From Stenotrophomonas sp. 364 (GTDB taxonomy: Bacteria; Pseudomonadota; Gammaproteobacteria; Xanthomonadales; Xanthomonadaceae): 64,000 nucleotides of DNA. Under the pieces are notes generated by a model. It saw nothing but the letters and a program-made list of their open reading frames with translations. It did no database searches and had not been told where the DNA came from. The stretch spans positions 4,417,001-4,481,000 of the forward strand of contig NZ_CP047135.1 of the NCBI RefSeq assembly GCF_009832905.1, given 5' to 3'. Positions 19,334 to 31,698 of this stretch are shown here, in pieces. The position numbers were made by a program, and so were the translations under genes. Each line of letters starts with the position of its first letter. The stretch's first letter is position 1.

Positions 19334-21460
19334 ATGCTGCGTTTTTCCGCGTTTGTTGTCCCCTCCGCGCTGCTTTCAGCAGCGCTGTTGCCGAACCCGG
19401 CACAGGCCGCGCCTGCCCCGGCCGATACCCCGCCGGTCGAGCGCCTGCCCACGGTTCAGGTGCAGGCCGCACGGGTGCAGCAGGTGGACGATGCGGATCT
19501 GCCGGCATCTATCAGCACGGTCTGGCTGGATGACGACGCCAATGGAACCCTGGCCCAGATGTCCGAAGCGCTGGGCGGCATCCCGGGCGTGGTGGCGCGC
19601 GACCGCCAGAACTATGCGCAGGACACCCAGCTGTCGATCCGGGGCTTCGGCGCACGGTCCACCTTCGGGGTGCGCGGGGTGCGCGTGCTGGTGGACGGCG
19701 TGCCGGCCACCATGCCCGACGGCCAGGGCCAGCTGTCCCATGCCAGCCTGCTCTCGGCGCAGCGGGTGGACGTGCTGCGCGGCCCGTTCTCTGCGCTGTA
19801 CGGCAACTCCTCCGGCGGTGTGGTGCAGGTGTTCAGCGCCGACGGCGCCCCCGGCGACCCGTGGCGGCTGCGGCTGGACACCGGCAGCGACAACAGCCTC
19901 AGCGCCGGCGCGCAGCTGCGCGGCCAGCAGGGACCGATCCGCTACAACGTGGCCGCCAATCACTTCCGCACCGATGGTTGGCGCGACCATAGCGCGGCCC
20001 GCCGCGAGTCGGTCAATGCGCGGCTGGGCACCGACGTGGGCGGCGGCCAGCTGGACCTGGTGCTGAACTACTTCGATTCCCCCGATGCGCAGGACCCGCT
20101 CGGCCTGAGCCGGACCCAGGTCAACGCCGACCCGCGCCAGGCCACCGCCGTGGCCAGCCAGTACAACACCCGTAAATCGGTCCGCCAGGCCCAGGCCGGA
20201 CTGGTCTTCACCCGCACCGACGGCGCCCACACCTGGCGGGCGATGGGCTATGCCGGGCAACGCAGCGTGGAACAGTACCTGGCCATTCCCCCCGGGCCGC
20301 AGGCCAACCCGCTGCATGCCGGCGGGGTGATCGACCTGGACGGCGACTACGGAGGTGTGGACGCGCGCTGGAGCTGGCACGGCGACTGGGCCGGACGACC
20401 GCTGGATCTGGTGATCGGCGCCAATGCCGACCGTCAGCTGCAGGATCGCCGCGGTTACGAGAACTTCGGGGGCGATCAGCTGGGCATCAAGGGCCGCCTG
20501 CGCCGCGATCAGGGCGACCGCGTCGAGAACATCGACCAGTTCGCCCAGGCGTGGTGGCAATGGGCCCCGCGCTGGTCGCTGTTGCTGGGCCTGCGCCACA
20601 GCACCGTGCGGTTCCGCTCCAACGACCACTACGTCACCGCCAGCAACCCCGACGACAGTGGCGCGCGCCGCTACGCGGCCACCACGCCGGTGGCCGGGGT
20701 GGTGTTCCGCGCCAGCGACGCCTGGCGGTTGTACGCCTCGGCCGGGCGCGGCTTTGAGACGCCCACCTTCAACGAGCTGGGCTACCGCGCCGATGGCCAG
20801 GCCGGGCTGGCGCTGGACCTGTCGGCCGCGCGCAGCCGCAACCTGGAATTGGGCAGCAAATGGCATGCACAGAGCGGGGCGCGGCTGGAGGCGGCCCTGT
20901 TCCGGGCGGACACCGATGACGAACTGGCGGTGGCCAGCAACAGCGGCGGGCGTTCCACCTACCGCAACATCGGCCGTACCCGGCGGCAGGGCGCCGAAGC
21001 CACCTACGTGCAGCCACTGGGCGCGCAGACCGAGCTGGCGGTGGCCTACACCTGGATCGAAGCGACGGTGCGCGATGCGTACCCGCTGTGCGGTACCGCC
21101 GGCTGCAACACGGTGCAGGCCGGCGCGCGCCTGCCCGGCGTGCCCCGGCAGCAGTGGAACGCGCGCGTGCAGTACACGCCCGGACCGTGGCAGTGGGCCG
21201 CCGAGCTGGTGGCCTCCAGCGACACGGTGGTGAACGACCTGGCCACCGAGAAAGCGGCCGGCTATGCGCTGCTGAACCTGGAAGCGGCGCGGCGCTGGAA
21301 GACTGCGCAGGGCACGCTGCGGGCGTTTGCGCGCATCGACAACGTGCTGGACCAGCGCTACATCGGCTCGGTGATCGTCAACGATGGCAACCAGCGGTAC
21401 TTCGAGCCCGGCCCGGACCGCCGGGTGGGCGTGGGCCTGCAGTGGCAGTGGGCGCCGTGA
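19334..21460 (+). CDS. TonB-dependent outer-membrane receptor (siderophore/FecA-like)
   Basis: The 708-residue protein has a Sec signal (MLRFSAFVVPSALLSAALLPNPAQA). A plug domain follows with a TonB-box-like start (LPTVQVQAARVQQ), SIRGFGARSTFGVRGVRVLVDG and RVDVLRGPFSALYGNSSGGVV. The rest is a beta-barrel with the C-terminal DNVLDQRYIGSVIVND...WQWAP. It is shorter than the two receptors in the pectin locus and of the classical ferric-siderophore type. The ligand is unknown, and no Fur-box-like sequence was recognised upstream. ATG 19334 places the signal peptide correctly; the open frame reaches much further upstream opposite fbp and tyrB, which is a GC-rich artefact. Confidence 0.9.
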   Translation: MLRFSAFVVPSALLSAALLPNPAQAAPAPADTPPVERLPTVQVQAARVQQVDDADLPASISTVWLDDDANGTLAQMSEALGGIPGVVARDRQNYAQDTQLSIRGFGARSTFGVRGVRVLVDGVPATMPDGQGQLSHASLLSAQRVDVLRGPFSALYGNSSGGVVQVFSADGAPGDPWRLRLDTGSDNSLSAGAQLRGQQGPIRYNVAANHFRTDGWRDHSAARRESVNARLGTDVGGGQLDLVLNYFDSPDAQDPLGLSRTQVNADPRQATAVASQYNTRKSVRQAQAGLVFTRTDGAHTWRAMGYAGQRSVEQYLAIPPGPQANPLHAGGVIDLDGDYGGVDARWSWHGDWAGRPLDLVIGANADRQLQDRRGYENFGGDQLGIKGRLRRDQGDRVENIDQFAQAWWQWAPRWSLLLGLRHSTVRFRSNDHYVTASNPDDSGARRYAATTPVAGVVFRASDAWRLYASAGRGFETPTFNELGYRADGQAGLALDLSAARSRNLELGSKWHAQSGARLEAALFRADTDDELAVASNSGGRSTYRNIGRTRRQGAEATYVQPLGAQTELAVAYTWIEATVRDAYPLCGTAGCNTVQAGARLPGVPRQQWNARVQYTPGPWQWAAELVASSDTVVNDLATEKAAGYALLNLEAARRWKTAQGTLRAFARIDNVLDQRYIGSVIVNDGNQRYFEPGPDRRVGVGLQWQWAP

Positions 21461-21507
21461 TCAGCGGGCCGATGGCCGCTTGGCGGTCAGCGGCCACTGC
21501 TCGACGC

Positions 21508-21927
<420 letters not shown>

Positions 21928-21978
21928 CTAACGGCGGCGGGACTATTCCTGCCTGCCCTGTACCGCCGGAGTCGTGCC

Positions 21979-22368
21979 ATGCCCCGCCTGGACCGTCGCG
22001 CCGCCCCCGCGCTCTTCAACGCCTACCTGCAGCCTACCCGCAACACGCGCCGCGAGCGCACCGAGGAAGCACAGGCGGTCGCGCAGGACTACCTGCAGTA
22101 CATGCGCAATGACTACGAGCGCCGCCGCGGGCATGGCCACCGCAGCTGGCGCGACCTGTACCCGGCGTATGCCTTCGCGCTGACCACCCACTATGCGGCC
22201 TGGCCGCGCGGCAGCGACGACGACACCGACGGCGAGCTGGCCGAGCACTGGGAACAGATGCGCGGGCAGTCGCGGTTGGGCTGGGGGCAGGCCCGCGGCA
22301 TCGTCGAGGACGCGTGGCTGGCGCTGGACCACATGCCGCCGGCGGCGGTGCACGGCCTGCTGCAGTAG
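21979..22368 (+). CDS. Hypothetical protein upstream of ku
   Basis: The 129-residue helical, Arg-rich protein (MPRLDRRAAPALFNAYLQPTRNTRRERTEEAQ...) contains NDYERRRGHGHRSWRDLYPAYAFALTTHYAAW and ends DHMPPAAVHGLLQ. I do not recognise a named family. GGAG lies 8 nt before ATG 21979. It lies 93 bp upstream of ku in the same direction and may share its transcript, which hints at a DNA-repair or stress context, but only by position. Confidence 0.65.
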   Translation: MPRLDRRAAPALFNAYLQPTRNTRRERTEEAQAVAQDYLQYMRNDYERRRGHGHRSWRDLYPAYAFALTTHYAAWPRGSDDDTDGELAEHWEQMRGQSRLGWGQARGIVEDAWLALDHMPPAAVHGLLQ

Positions 22369-22461
22369 CCCGTAAAGGGCCCCTGCACGGCGCGGACACG
22401 GGCGTTTCACGTGTGTCGCGGTACAGCTGCCCTCCCCCTGTAGCGTTGGAGTGGCCCTGCC

Positions 22462-23412
22462 ATGGCCCGACCGATCTGGACCGGTACCCTCTCGTTCGGC
22501 CTGCTCAATGTCCCGGTGTCGCTGATGTCCGGCGAACGCAAGGTCGACCTGCAGTTCCGCATGCTCGATTCACGCGACCGCAAGCCGATCCGCTTCGAGC
22601 GGGTCAACGCCGACACCGGCGAAGAAGTGCCGTGGAAGGACATCGTCAAGGCCTACGAGTACGACAAGGGCAGCTACGTGGTGCTGGAGGAGGACGATAT
22701 CCGCTCGGCGGCGCCGGAAAGCCATGAGGCGGTCGAGGTGGAGACCTTCGTGGATGCCAGCACAATCGACCCGCGCTACTACGAGAAGCCCTACCTGCTG
22801 GTACCGGCCAAGAAGGCCGAGAAGGGCTATGTACTGCTGCGCGAAACCCTGCGGAAGACCGACAAGGTGGGCATTGCCCGGGTGGTGGTGCGCACCCGCG
22901 AGTACCTGTGCGCGGTGATGCCGCACGGCGACGCGCTGGTGCTGATGATCCTGCGTTATCCACAGGAACTGGTGGACCCGGAAGACTATAAATTGCCTGC
23001 CGGGTCACTGGCCGACTACCGGATCAACAGCAAGGAAACGGCCATGGCCGAACAGCTGATCGAGTCGATGTCGGGCGAGTGGAAGCCCGATGATTACCAC
23101 GACGAATTCCGCGAACGCCTGCAGACGCTGCTGAAGAAGCGGATCAAGGCCAAGGGCGGCACCACCAAGGTGGACGAAGAGCCGGCGCCGCGCGAGGACG
23201 ACGCCACCAACGTGGTCGACTTCATGTCGCTGCTGCAGAAGAGCCTGGACGCCAAGAAGCGCACACCGCCCAGGAAGACCGCGGTGACCGCCGCACCGAA
23301 GAAGGCGACGGCGAAGAAAGCCAAGGCACCGGCCAAGGCACCCGCCAAGGCGGTCAAGGCCGCGAAAAAATCCTCGACCAAGCGCGCCAGCCCTACGCGC
23401 AAGGCCGGGTAA
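22462..23412 (+). CDS. ku: Non-homologous end-joining protein Ku
   Basis: Bacterial Ku forms a homodimeric ring on double-strand DNA ends and recruits LigD. The 316-residue product starts MARPIWTGTLSFGLLNVPVSL, the universal bacterial Ku start. It has the core VEVETFVDASTIDPRYYEKPYLLVP and ends in a Lys/Ala-rich tail (KKATAKKAKAPAKAPAKAVK) that should bind DNA non-specifically. It is 6 bp upstream of ligD, so the two form an operon. Confidence 0.97.
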   Translation: MARPIWTGTLSFGLLNVPVSLMSGERKVDLQFRMLDSRDRKPIRFERVNADTGEEVPWKDIVKAYEYDKGSYVVLEEDDIRSAAPESHEAVEVETFVDASTIDPRYYEKPYLLVPAKKAEKGYVLLRETLRKTDKVGIARVVVRTREYLCAVMPHGDALVLMILRYPQELVDPEDYKLPAGSLADYRINSKETAMAEQLIESMSGEWKPDDYHDEFRERLQTLLKKRIKAKGGTTKVDEEPAPREDDATNVVDFMSLLQKSLDAKKRTPPRKTAVTAAPKKATAKKAKAPAKAPAKAVKAAKKSSTKRASPTRKAG

Positions 23413-23418
23413 ACGCCG

Positions 23419-25962
23419 ATGTCGCTGCAGGAATACCGCCGCAAGCGTCGTTTCGACGGCACCCCCGAGCCGGACGCCGACCGCCGCGGTGTGCCGGCGC
23501 GACGCCCGATCTTCGTGGTGCAGCTGCACCATGCCAGTTCGCGCCACTACGATTTCCGGCTGGAAGCCGATGGCGTGCTCAAGAGCTGGGCCGTACCCAA
23601 AGGGCCGTCGCTGCGCGCGGGCGAGAAGCGCCTGGCGGTGGAGGTGGAGGACCACCCGCTGTCCTATGCGGATTTCGAAGGCGATATTCCCACCGGTCAC
23701 TACGGCGCTGGGCATGTGGACGTGTACGACCATGGCACCTGGGCCTGCGACGGCGACCCGCTGGAGGCGATTGCTGCCGGCAAGCTCGACTTCGTGCTGC
23801 ACGGTGAGCGGCTCAAGGGCGGCTGGAAACTGGTACGCACGGCGATGAAGGGCAGGCAGCACCAGTGGCTGCTGATCAAGCGCGACGATGCGCAGGCACG
23901 CAACGCAGAGGCCGACGACATGCTGGACACACCGCCGCCACGCGGCACCGCGCGCACGCGCGCGGCAGCGACCAAGCGCGCACCCACCGCCGCTGCAGCC
24001 AAGGCCGGCAAACGCGCTGCCACGCCCGCGCGCAAGGCCGACGCGCGCTGGCGCACCCGCGCGTTGGTGCTGGATGGCGCGCGCGACGCCCCCTACCCGC
24101 CCGGCTTCAAGCCCCAACTGACCGACCACCGCGCCAGCGCACCGGACGGCGACGGCTGGCTGCACGAGATCAAATGGGACGGGTACCGCCTGCTGGCGGA
24201 GGTCCACGACGGGGTGGTCGCGCTGCGCTCGCGTGGCGGCCTGAACTGGACCGACGATTTTCCCGAGGTGGTGCAGGCCATCGCGGCATTGCCGGTGCGC
24301 GACCTGCGCCTGGACGGCGAGCTGGTGGTGCTTGATGCGCAGGGTCGCAGCGATTTCACCGCCTTGCAGAAGGTCATCGACGGCACCGCCAAACAGCCGC
24401 TTCGCTACGTGGTGTTCGACATGCCCGGCATCGCCGGGGTGGATATCAGCCGCTGCGGGCTGCTGCAGCGCAAGGCGCTGCTCAAGGACCTGATCGGTCC
24501 GGGGCCGGGCACGCTGGCCTACAGCGACCACGTGCTTGACCATGGACCGGCGGTGTTTACCGCCAGTGGCGAGGCCGGGTTCGAGGGCATCATCAGCAAG
24601 CGCGTGGACGCGCCCTACGTCAACGCGCGCTCGCCGGCGTGGATCAAGATCAAGCACGAGACCACCGACGAATTCCTGATCGTCGGCTACACCGACCCCA
24701 AGGGCGCGCGCAGCGGCTTCGGCTCGCTGTTGATGGCCACCCCGGACAAGGGCGGCCTGCGCTACGTGGGGCGGGTCGGCACCGGGTTCGATGATGCGCT
24801 CCTGGGGGCGCTCACCCGGCAGCTGAAGCCATTGGCCGTGGCCGACGCGGGGGTGGAACTGCCGGCGCACGTGCCGTTCAAGGCGCGCAGCGTGCATTGG
24901 GTGAAACCGGTGCTGGTGGCCGAGGTGGCCTTCCGCGGCTGGGCCAAGGAAGGGCTGCTGCGCCAGGCCAGCTTCAAACGGTTGCGCGAGGACAAGTCTG
25001 CCGGCGACCTGGGCGTGGCAGGCCAAGCGACGGAGAAGGCCAAGGGCATGAACAAGACAACGCGAAAGGCCAAGGCCGGTGCCCAGGCGGCAGGCGACGC
25101 GTCCGATGGCGTCAGCATCAGCCATCCCGAGCGGGTGGTGTTCGCCAAGGCCAAGATCACCAAGGGCGAGGTGGCCGACTACTACCGGCAGATGGCGCGC
25201 TGGGTGTTGCCCGAAGTTGCAGTGCGGCCGCTGTCGGTGCTGCGTTGCCCGGACGGCGTGGACAAGCCCTGCTTCTTCCAGAAACACCACGGCACGGGCC
25301 TGGGTGAGGCGGTGCGCGCGATACCGCTGGAACAAAAGAGCGGGCGCGAAGACTACCTGTACATCGAGGACGTGGCCGGGCTGCTGCAACTGGTGCAGAT
25401 GAACACCCTGGAGCTGCATCCCTGGGGCGCCACCGTGGCCGATCCGGAGCATCCGGACCGGCTGGTGTTCGACCTGGACCCCGGCGACGGGGTGAGCTGG
25501 GCGCAGGTGAAAGCGGCCGCACGCGATGTACGCGACCGGCTGCTGGACACCGGCCTGCAGAGCTTCGTGCGGCTGTCCGGGGGCAAGGGCGTGCACGTGG
25601 TGGTGCCGTTGCAGCCCAAGGCCGACTGGGCCCAGGCCAAAGACTTCTGCGAGGCGTTCGCGCAGGCCATGGCCGAACATGCGCCGGACCGCTACGTGGC
25701 CACGATGAGCAAGGCCAAACGCACCGGGGTGATCTTCATCGACTGGCTGCGCAACGCGCGAGGCGCAACCAGTGTCAGTTCCTGGTCACTGCGCGCGCGG
25801 CCCGGAGCAGGCGTGGCGGTGCCGCTGCGCTGGGAAGAGCTGGGCCGCATCACTGCTGCCGATGCCTTCCCCATGGCCAAGGCGCTGCAGCGGGCGCGGC
25901 GTCTGAAGCAGGATCCGTGGGAGGGGATCGAGGCGGTGAAGCAGGTGCTGCCGGGGGCGTGA
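23419..25962 (+). CDS. ligD: Multifunctional ATP-dependent DNA ligase LigD (PE-LIG-POL)
   Basis: The 847-residue enzyme for end joining has all three domains. An N-terminal 3'-phosphoesterase carries [13 protein letters not shown] at residues 37-49. A central ATP-dependent ligase has KWDGYR near residue 252, whose Lys is adenylated. A C-terminal primase-polymerase begins near residue 567 ([18 protein letters not shown]) and carries [10 protein letters not shown] and [13 protein letters not shown]. The order matches the Pseudomonas-type enzyme. Ala/Lys/Arg-rich linkers separate the domains. It is translationally close to ku (6 bp). Confidence 0.97.
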   Translation: MSLQEYRRKRRFDGTPEPDADRRGVPARRPIFVVQLHHASSRHYDFRLEADGVLKSWAVPKGPSLRAGEKRLAVEVEDHPLSYADFEGDIPTGHYGAGHVDVYDHGTWACDGDPLEAIAAGKLDFVLHGERLKGGWKLVRTAMKGRQHQWLLIKRDDAQARNAEADDMLDTPPPRGTARTRAAATKRAPTAAAAKAGKRAATPARKADARWRTRALVLDGARDAPYPPGFKPQLTDHRASAPDGDGWLHEIKWDGYRLLAEVHDGVVALRSRGGLNWTDDFPEVVQAIAALPVRDLRLDGELVVLDAQGRSDFTALQKVIDGTAKQPLRYVVFDMPGIAGVDISRCGLLQRKALLKDLIGPGPGTLAYSDHVLDHGPAVFTASGEAGFEGIISKRVDAPYVNARSPAWIKIKHETTDEFLIVGYTDPKGARSGFGSLLMATPDKGGLRYVGRVGTGFDDALLGALTRQLKPLAVADAGVELPAHVPFKARSVHWVKPVLVAEVAFRGWAKEGLLRQASFKRLREDKSAGDLGVAGQATEKAKGMNKTTRKAKAGAQAAGDASDGVSISHPERVVFAKAKITKGEVADYYRQMARWVLPEVAVRPLSVLRCPDGVDKPCFFQKHHGTGLGEAVRAIPLEQKSGREDYLYIEDVAGLLQLVQMNTLELHPWGATVADPEHPDRLVFDLDPGDGVSWAQVKAAARDVRDRLLDTGLQSFVRLSGGKGVHVVVPLQPKADWAQAKDFCEAFAQAMAEHAPDRYVATMSKAKRTGVIFIDWLRNARGATSVSSWSLRARPGAGVAVPLRWEELGRITAADAFPMAKALQRARRLKQDPWEGIEAVKQVLPGA

Positions 25963-25994
25963 CGCCGTAAGGCGTGCGCCACCGGCCCGTCGCC

Positions 25995-26381
25995 CTACTG
26001 TGGGCGATAACGCGCGCCCAGCCAGATGCCGGCGGCCTGCAGCGGCAGCGAGAGCAGCAGCACCAGCACGAACCAGAACGGGAAGTCGCTGCCCAGGTCC
26101 CAGGCGGCGTAGGCCGAGGCGGCGGCAATCACCGCCCACACCACTCCGCCGTGAAGGTAAGGCAGTGTCGGCGCGTAGCGCGCGGCGAATGCGGTGGCGG
26201 CCAGGCCGCCGAGAATGGTCCAGCCCAGATCCCAGGCCAGGCGCGGCTGCCCGCCGTCGCCCAGGCCGATCCACGGCGCGATCCAGCCGGCCGCGCCGCT
26301 GACCATGCCGAGCACGAACAGCGCCACCACCACGCACAGCACGGACAGCACGACAGTCTTGGCAAGCGACAACGCGGACAT
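25995..26381 (-). CDS. Small integral membrane protein of unknown function
   Basis: The 128-residue protein has about four transmembrane segments ([75 protein letters not shown]). It resembles generic small membrane proteins. ATG 26381 ([11 protein letters not shown]) is chosen; an upstream ATG at 26411 is possible but lacks an RBS. It follows the DUF779 gene by about 50 bp in the same direction. It converges with ligD. Function unknown. Confidence 0.6.
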   Translation of the reverse strand: MSALSLAKTVVLSVLCVVVALFVLGMVSGAAGWIAPWIGLGDGGQPRLAWDLGWTILGGLAATAFAARYAPTLPYLHGGVVWAVIAAASAYAAWDLGSDFPFWFVLVLLLSLPLQAAGIWLGARYRPQ

Positions 26382-26430
26382 GGCGATCCAGGGCAACGGG
26401 ACGGTGCCCATTATGGACGCGTGCGCGGGG

Positions 26431-26808
26431 TCAGACCTTGCCGGCGTCCTTCAGCTGCGCGAACTCGTCATCGCTGAACAGCCGCGAGCGCACCAGGAAG
26501 CGCACGCCCTCGCCGTTTTCCAGCGAGAACATGCCGCCGCGCCCTGGCACCACGTCGATGATCAGCTGGGTGTGTTTCCAATACGCGAACTGCGAGGCGC
26601 TGATGTAGAACGGCGCGCCGCCTATCTCGCCCAGCTGCACGTCGCGGTCGCCCACGATGAAATCCCCCTGGGCAAAGCACATCGGCGAGGAGCCATCGCA
26701 GCAGCCCCCGGATTGGTGGAACAACAGCGGGCCGTGGCGTGCGTGCAGCGTTTGGATCAGCTGCAGCGCGGCCAGGGTGGCGGTTACCTGGAGCGGTTGG
26801 GCGTTCAT
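26431..26808 (-). CDS. DUF779 family protein associated with aldehyde dehydrogenase
   Basis: The 125-residue product carries GPLLFHQSGGCCDGSSPMC, the Cys-rich signature of DUF779, followed by YISASQFAYWKHTQLIIDVVPGRGGMFSLE. DUF779 genes commonly neighbour acetaldehyde/aldehyde dehydrogenases of the AcoD/ExaC type, and here it is downstream of adhP and the aldehyde dehydrogenase. Its biochemical role is unknown; the adjacent cysteines suggest metal binding or redox. A SMAG hairpin lies between it and adhP and may reduce read-through. AGGA about 10 nt upstream supports ATG 26808. Confidence 0.85.
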   Translation of the reverse strand: MNAQPLQVTATLAALQLIQTLHARHGPLLFHQSGGCCDGSSPMCFAQGDFIVGDRDVQLGEIGGAPFYISASQFAYWKHTQLIIDVVPGRGGMFSLENGEGVRFLVRSRLFSDDEFAQLKDAGKV

Positions 26809-26825
26809 CGTTGGGAGATCCTGGA

Positions 26826-26848
26826 AGCCGGCCAGCGGCCGGCACTAC
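26826..26848 (-). repeat. SMAG-type palindrome between adhP and the DUF779 gene
   Basis: On the minus strand this is GTAGTGCCGGCCGCTGGCCGGCT, the same sequence class as the copies at 15881 and 58620. It sits inside a probable operon and could form a 3'-protecting or attenuating hairpin in the mRNA. Confidence 0.8.
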
Positions 26849-26914
26849 CGGCGCGGGTGCGGCCTGCCTTCGTTGGGAGAGGGGGAACGAAGACAGGCCG
26901 CAGTGCAACGTGCG

Positions 26915-27943
26915 TCAGGCATTGAGGTCCAGCACCACGCGGCCTTCGATCTTGCCGGCGTGCATGCGCGCGAAGATGTCGTTGATGTTCTCGAGTGAAT
27001 CGCTGGTGACCGTTGCGGCGACCTTGCCCTGCTCGGCGAATTCCAGCGATTCCTGCAGGTCCAGGCGGGTGCCGACGATCGAGCCGCGCACGGTGATGCC
27101 GTTGAGCACCATGCCGAAGATGTCCAGCGGGAAATCGCCCGGCGGCAGTCCGTTCAACGACACCGTGCCACCGCGGCGGACCATGCCCAGTGCCTGCTCG
27201 AAGGCCTTCGGCGATACCGCCGTGACCAGCGCACCGTGTGCGCCGCCGATCTCCTTCTTCAGGAACGCGGCCGGGTCGGTAGTGCGTGCATTGATGGTGA
27301 TCGTGGCACCCAGCCGCTCGGCCAGGGCGAGCTTGCCGTCGTCGATGTCCACGGCGGCCACGTTCAAGCCCATCGCCTTGGCGTACTGGACCGCCATGTG
27401 GCCCAGCCCGCCGATGCCGGAGATCACCACCCATTGGCCGGGCTTGGTATCGGTGACCTTCAGGCCCTTGTACACGGTGACGCCGGCGCACAGGATCGGT
27501 GCGACCTCGATGAAGCCGATACCCTTGGGCAGCAGCCCCACATAGTTGGCATTGGCCAACGCGTACTCGGCGAAGCCGCCGTTGACCGAATAGCCGGTAT
27601 TCTGCTGCGCTTCGCACAGCGTTTCCCAGCCGCCCAGGCAGTGCTCGCAGTGGCCACAGGCCGAATACAGCCACGGGATGCCGACACGGTCGCCCTCGCG
27701 GATATGGTTGACGCCTGCGCCCACCGCGACCACGTGGCCCACGCCTTCATGGCCGGGAATGAAGGGCGGGTTGGGCTTGACCGGCCAGTCGCCGTCGACC
27801 GCATGCAGGTCGGTGTGGCATACGCCGCACGCTTCGATCTTCACCAGGATGTCGCCCGGGCCGGGGCGCGGCACCTGCACTTCCTCGATGCGCAACGGCT
27901 TGCCGAACTCGCGGACGACAGCGGCCTTCATGGTCTTGTTCAT
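26915..27943 (-). CDS. adhP: Zinc-dependent alcohol dehydrogenase AdhP
   Basis: The 342-residue MDR-superfamily enzyme oxidises primary alcohols (or reduces aldehydes) with NAD. Catalytic zinc ligands are in CGVCHTDLH (Cys42) and PGHEGVGHV, structural zinc in [15 protein letters not shown], and the NAD fold in [21 protein letters not shown] 27943 has GGAG about 8 nt upstream. It follows the aldehyde dehydrogenase gene by 86 bp with a hairpin between. The pair would convert alcohol to aldehyde to acid under the upstream sigma-54 promoter. Confidence 0.95.
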   Translation of the reverse strand: MNKTMKAAVVREFGKPLRIEEVQVPRPGPGDILVKIEACGVCHTDLHAVDGDWPVKPNPPFIPGHEGVGHVVAVGAGVNHIREGDRVGIPWLYSACGHCEHCLGGWETLCEAQQNTGYSVNGGFAEYALANANYVGLLPKGIGFIEVAPILCAGVTVYKGLKVTDTKPGQWVVISGIGGLGHMAVQYAKAMGLNVAAVDIDDGKLALAERLGATITINARTTDPAAFLKKEIGGAHGALVTAVSPKAFEQALGMVRRGGTVSLNGLPPGDFPLDIFGMVLNGITVRGSIVGTRLDLQESLEFAEQGKVAATVTSDSLENINDIFARMHAGKIEGRVVLDLNA

Positions 27944-27979
27944 GCGTGGATCTCCGTGGATTGCCAATGACAGCACTGT

Positions 27980-28002
27980 GGCGCCGGCCTCATGCCGGCG
28001 CC
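27980..28002 (-). terminator. Hairpin between the aldehyde dehydrogenase gene and adhP
   Basis: GGCGCCGGC (27980-27988) pairs perfectly with GCCGGCGCC (27994-28002) around CTCAT. There is no T-run; it may set the relative expression of the two genes or stabilise the upstream message. Confidence 0.5.
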
Positions 28003-28029
28003 TTGATCGTGATCAAGCAGGGCGCGGGC

Positions 28030-29559
<1,530 letters not shown>

Positions 29560-29609
29560 GGGTGCATCTCCGGCAGGTAGGGAAAGGCCCGTAAGGGTCC
29601 TTCCCTGCC

Positions 29610-29624
29610 GCAAGGACGGTGCCA
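29610..29624 (-). promoter_or_regulatory. Sigma-54 (-24/-12) promoter of the aldehyde dehydrogenase operon
   Basis: On the minus strand TGGCAC-CGTCC-TTGC matches the -24 TGGCAC and -12 TTGC elements exactly with the required 5-bp spacing. It is about 50 bp upstream of the aldehyde dehydrogenase ATG, and a sigma-54 activator gene is divergent. Confidence 0.9.
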
Positions 29625-29765
29625 ACTCTGGCCTGCTGCGCTGCGGCACGCCTTCCGGCCCCGGCCGGCCACGGGACATGCCTGTGATCTGCGGCGGTGC
29701 AGCAGCGAAGGTCATTGCGCAGTAACGCTGCCTGTGCTGTTTATCGGAACAGGTCCCGCTACAAC

Positions 29766-29782
29766 TGTCGCAGATTGCGACA
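29766..29782. promoter_or_regulatory. Enhancer-type palindrome for the sigma-54 activator
   Basis: TGTCGCA-GAT-TGCGACA is a perfect 7+3+7 inverted repeat. It lies about 145 bp upstream of the -24/-12 promoter, a normal enhancer distance, and only 12 bp before the activator's ATG, so it may also give autoregulation. Binding by the adjacent activator is inferred. Confidence 0.7.
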
Positions 29783-29794
29783 CTGGAGAAACAG

Positions 29795-31684
29795 GTGTCC
29801 CAGCAGCCGCTCCTGCACCGTGTCGGCAACGCGCGTCGTTCGTTCTTCGAGCGCGGCGCAACGCCGGTTGGCATCGTGCCCGACACCATCCTGCAGTCGT
29901 GGCAACGCTGCCTGCGTGGTGGGCTGTCGGTGGATGCGCAGCCGGACGTGGAGCCGTTGCCGGATGCACGCCTGCGCGAACTGCGCGAGCGCCAGCAGAA
30001 GCTGTGGCGGTTGGCCCGCCCCGAGCTGGACGGGCTGGCCGCCGACATCGCCGCCGCCGGCAGCATCGTGCTGCTTACCGATGAGGATGGCTGGATCCTG
30101 GATGCCGAAGGCAGCCCGGGCTTCCTCGACAAGGCCGGGCGCGTGGCGCTGATGCCGGGCGTGCGCTGGGACGAGACCACGGTGGGCACCAACGCCATTG
30201 GCACGGCCATGGTGGAGGGCCGCTCGGTGGAAGTGCGGGGCGGCGAGCACTACTTCGCCCCGCACGGCATCCTGACCTGCTCGGCCACGCCGATCTTCGA
30301 CCCCTACGGCCAGCGCGTGGGCGTGCTGGACATCTCCGGCGATGCGCGATTGCAGCACCTGCACGCGCGGGTACTGGCGCGGCAGGCCGTGGCGCACATC
30401 GAGCACCGTTACTTCGACGCGGGGCTGGCGGACTGCGAGCTGGTGCGGCTGCACCACGACGCCACCCTGCTGGGCACCCCACGCGAGGGCATCCTGGGCT
30501 TCCGCGGCGGCCGCCTGGTGGCTGCCAACCGTACCGGCCTTGCCCTGTTCGGGCTGGAGCATGCCGACATCGGCCATGCGCCGTATGCCGCGCTGTTCGA
30601 TGGGCCGCTATCGCGGCTGCACGACGACGGTGCGCTGATCGACCGCCAGGGCCGCGCGCTGTATGGGCAACTGGGCGAGGGCCAGCGTGCGCCGGTGCGG
30701 GGCCGTGCGGATGCGCGGCCGGCGGCGTTGCCGATCGGGTCACGCCGACCGGCGGTCACCGCAGTGGATGCCACCCCGCTGTTCGATGCCGAACAGCAGC
30801 GCGCGCTGGACCGCGCCTGCCGCGTGCTGGATGCGCAGTTGCCGGTGCTGCTGCAGGGTGAGACGGGCACGGGCAAGGAGGTCTTCGCCCGCGAACTGCA
30901 CCGGCGCAGCCTGCGCGCCGACAAACCCTTCGTCGCGGTCAACTGCGCGGCCTTGCCGGAGGGCCTGATCGAGGCCGAACTTTTTGGCTATGAGGAAGGC
31001 GCGTTCACCGGTGCGCGCCGCCAGGGCAGCACCGGCCTGCTGCGCCAGGCGCAGGGCGGCGTGCTGTTCCTGGACGAGATCGGCGACATGCCGCTTGCGC
31101 TGCAGCCGCGGCTGCTGCGCGTGCTGCAGGAACGCACACTGTCGCCACTGGGCGGCGGCAAGCCGGTGCAGCTGGATTTCACGCTGATCTGCGCCACCCA
31201 CCGCGACTTGGATCTGGCCATGCAGGCAGGCGATTTCCGCAGCGACCTGTACTACCGCATCGCCGACCACGCGGTAGTGCTGCCACCGCTGCGCGAGCAC
31301 CCGGATCGCGCGACGCTGGTTGCCGGCCTGTGGGCCCGCCTTGGACAGGGCCGTGAACTGGATACTGCCGCGCGCGCCGCGCTGGCCGCACATGCATGGC
31401 CAGGCAACGTACGCCAGCTGTGCGCGTGCCTGCGCACGCTGGTGGCGTTGAGCGATCCGGGCGATGTCATCGGGGTGGACGCGTTGCCGGCGCAGGTCCG
31501 TCACCGCGCCCCACCGGCGCCGCTACCGGCGAGCGCAGGCGATGGCCTGGAAGCGATGACCCTGGCGGCCATGCGCGAGGCACTGGCCGTCAGCGGCGGC
31601 AACGTGGCCGCCGCCGCACGGGCGCTCGGCATCAGCCGCAGCACCCTCTACCGGCGCCTGGGCGAGGCCGCGCACCGGCACTGA
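29795..31684 (+). CDS. Sigma-54-dependent activator, AcoR-like (GAF-AAA+-Fis)
   Basis: The 629-residue enhancer-binding protein has an N-terminal GAF-type sensor (about residues 70-210; [20 protein letters not shown] is typical of AcoR-like proteins). The AAA+ domain has Walker A GETGTGKE near residue 354, the sigma-54-contacting GAFTGA loop near 403 and Walker [13 protein letters not shown] Fis-type helix-turn-helix is at the end ([21 protein letters not shown]). It should activate the divergent aldehyde dehydrogenase operon through the palindrome at 29766 in response to an alcohol, aldehyde or acetoin-like effector; the effector is unknown. Confidence 0.93.
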   Translation: MSQQPLLHRVGNARRSFFERGATPVGIVPDTILQSWQRCLRGGLSVDAQPDVEPLPDARLRELRERQQKLWRLARPELDGLAADIAAAGSIVLLTDEDGWILDAEGSPGFLDKAGRVALMPGVRWDETTVGTNAIGTAMVEGRSVEVRGGEHYFAPHGILTCSATPIFDPYGQRVGVLDISGDARLQHLHARVLARQAVAHIEHRYFDAGLADCELVRLHHDATLLGTPREGILGFRGGRLVAANRTGLALFGLEHADIGHAPYAALFDGPLSRLHDDGALIDRQGRALYGQLGEGQRAPVRGRADARPAALPIGSRRPAVTAVDATPLFDAEQQRALDRACRVLDAQLPVLLQGETGTGKEVFARELHRRSLRADKPFVAVNCAALPEGLIEAELFGYEEGAFTGARRQGSTGLLRQAQGGVLFLDEIGDMPLALQPRLLRVLQERTLSPLGGGKPVQLDFTLICATHRDLDLAMQAGDFRSDLYYRIADHAVVLPPLREHPDRATLVAGLWARLGQGRELDTAARAALAAHAWPGNVRQLCACLRTLVALSDPGDVIGVDALPAQVRHRAPPAPLPASAGDGLEAMTLAAMREALAVSGGNVAAAARALGISRSTLYRRLGEAAHRH

Positions 31685-31698
31685 GCCGGCGTGTCGGC

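Noticed and set aside
22956..22964. Perfect DnaA box TTATCCACA inside ku
   Set aside because: Single, in coding sequence, far from the origin and with no AT-rich neighbour. Another at 16380-16388 in the oxygenase gene is likewise isolated.
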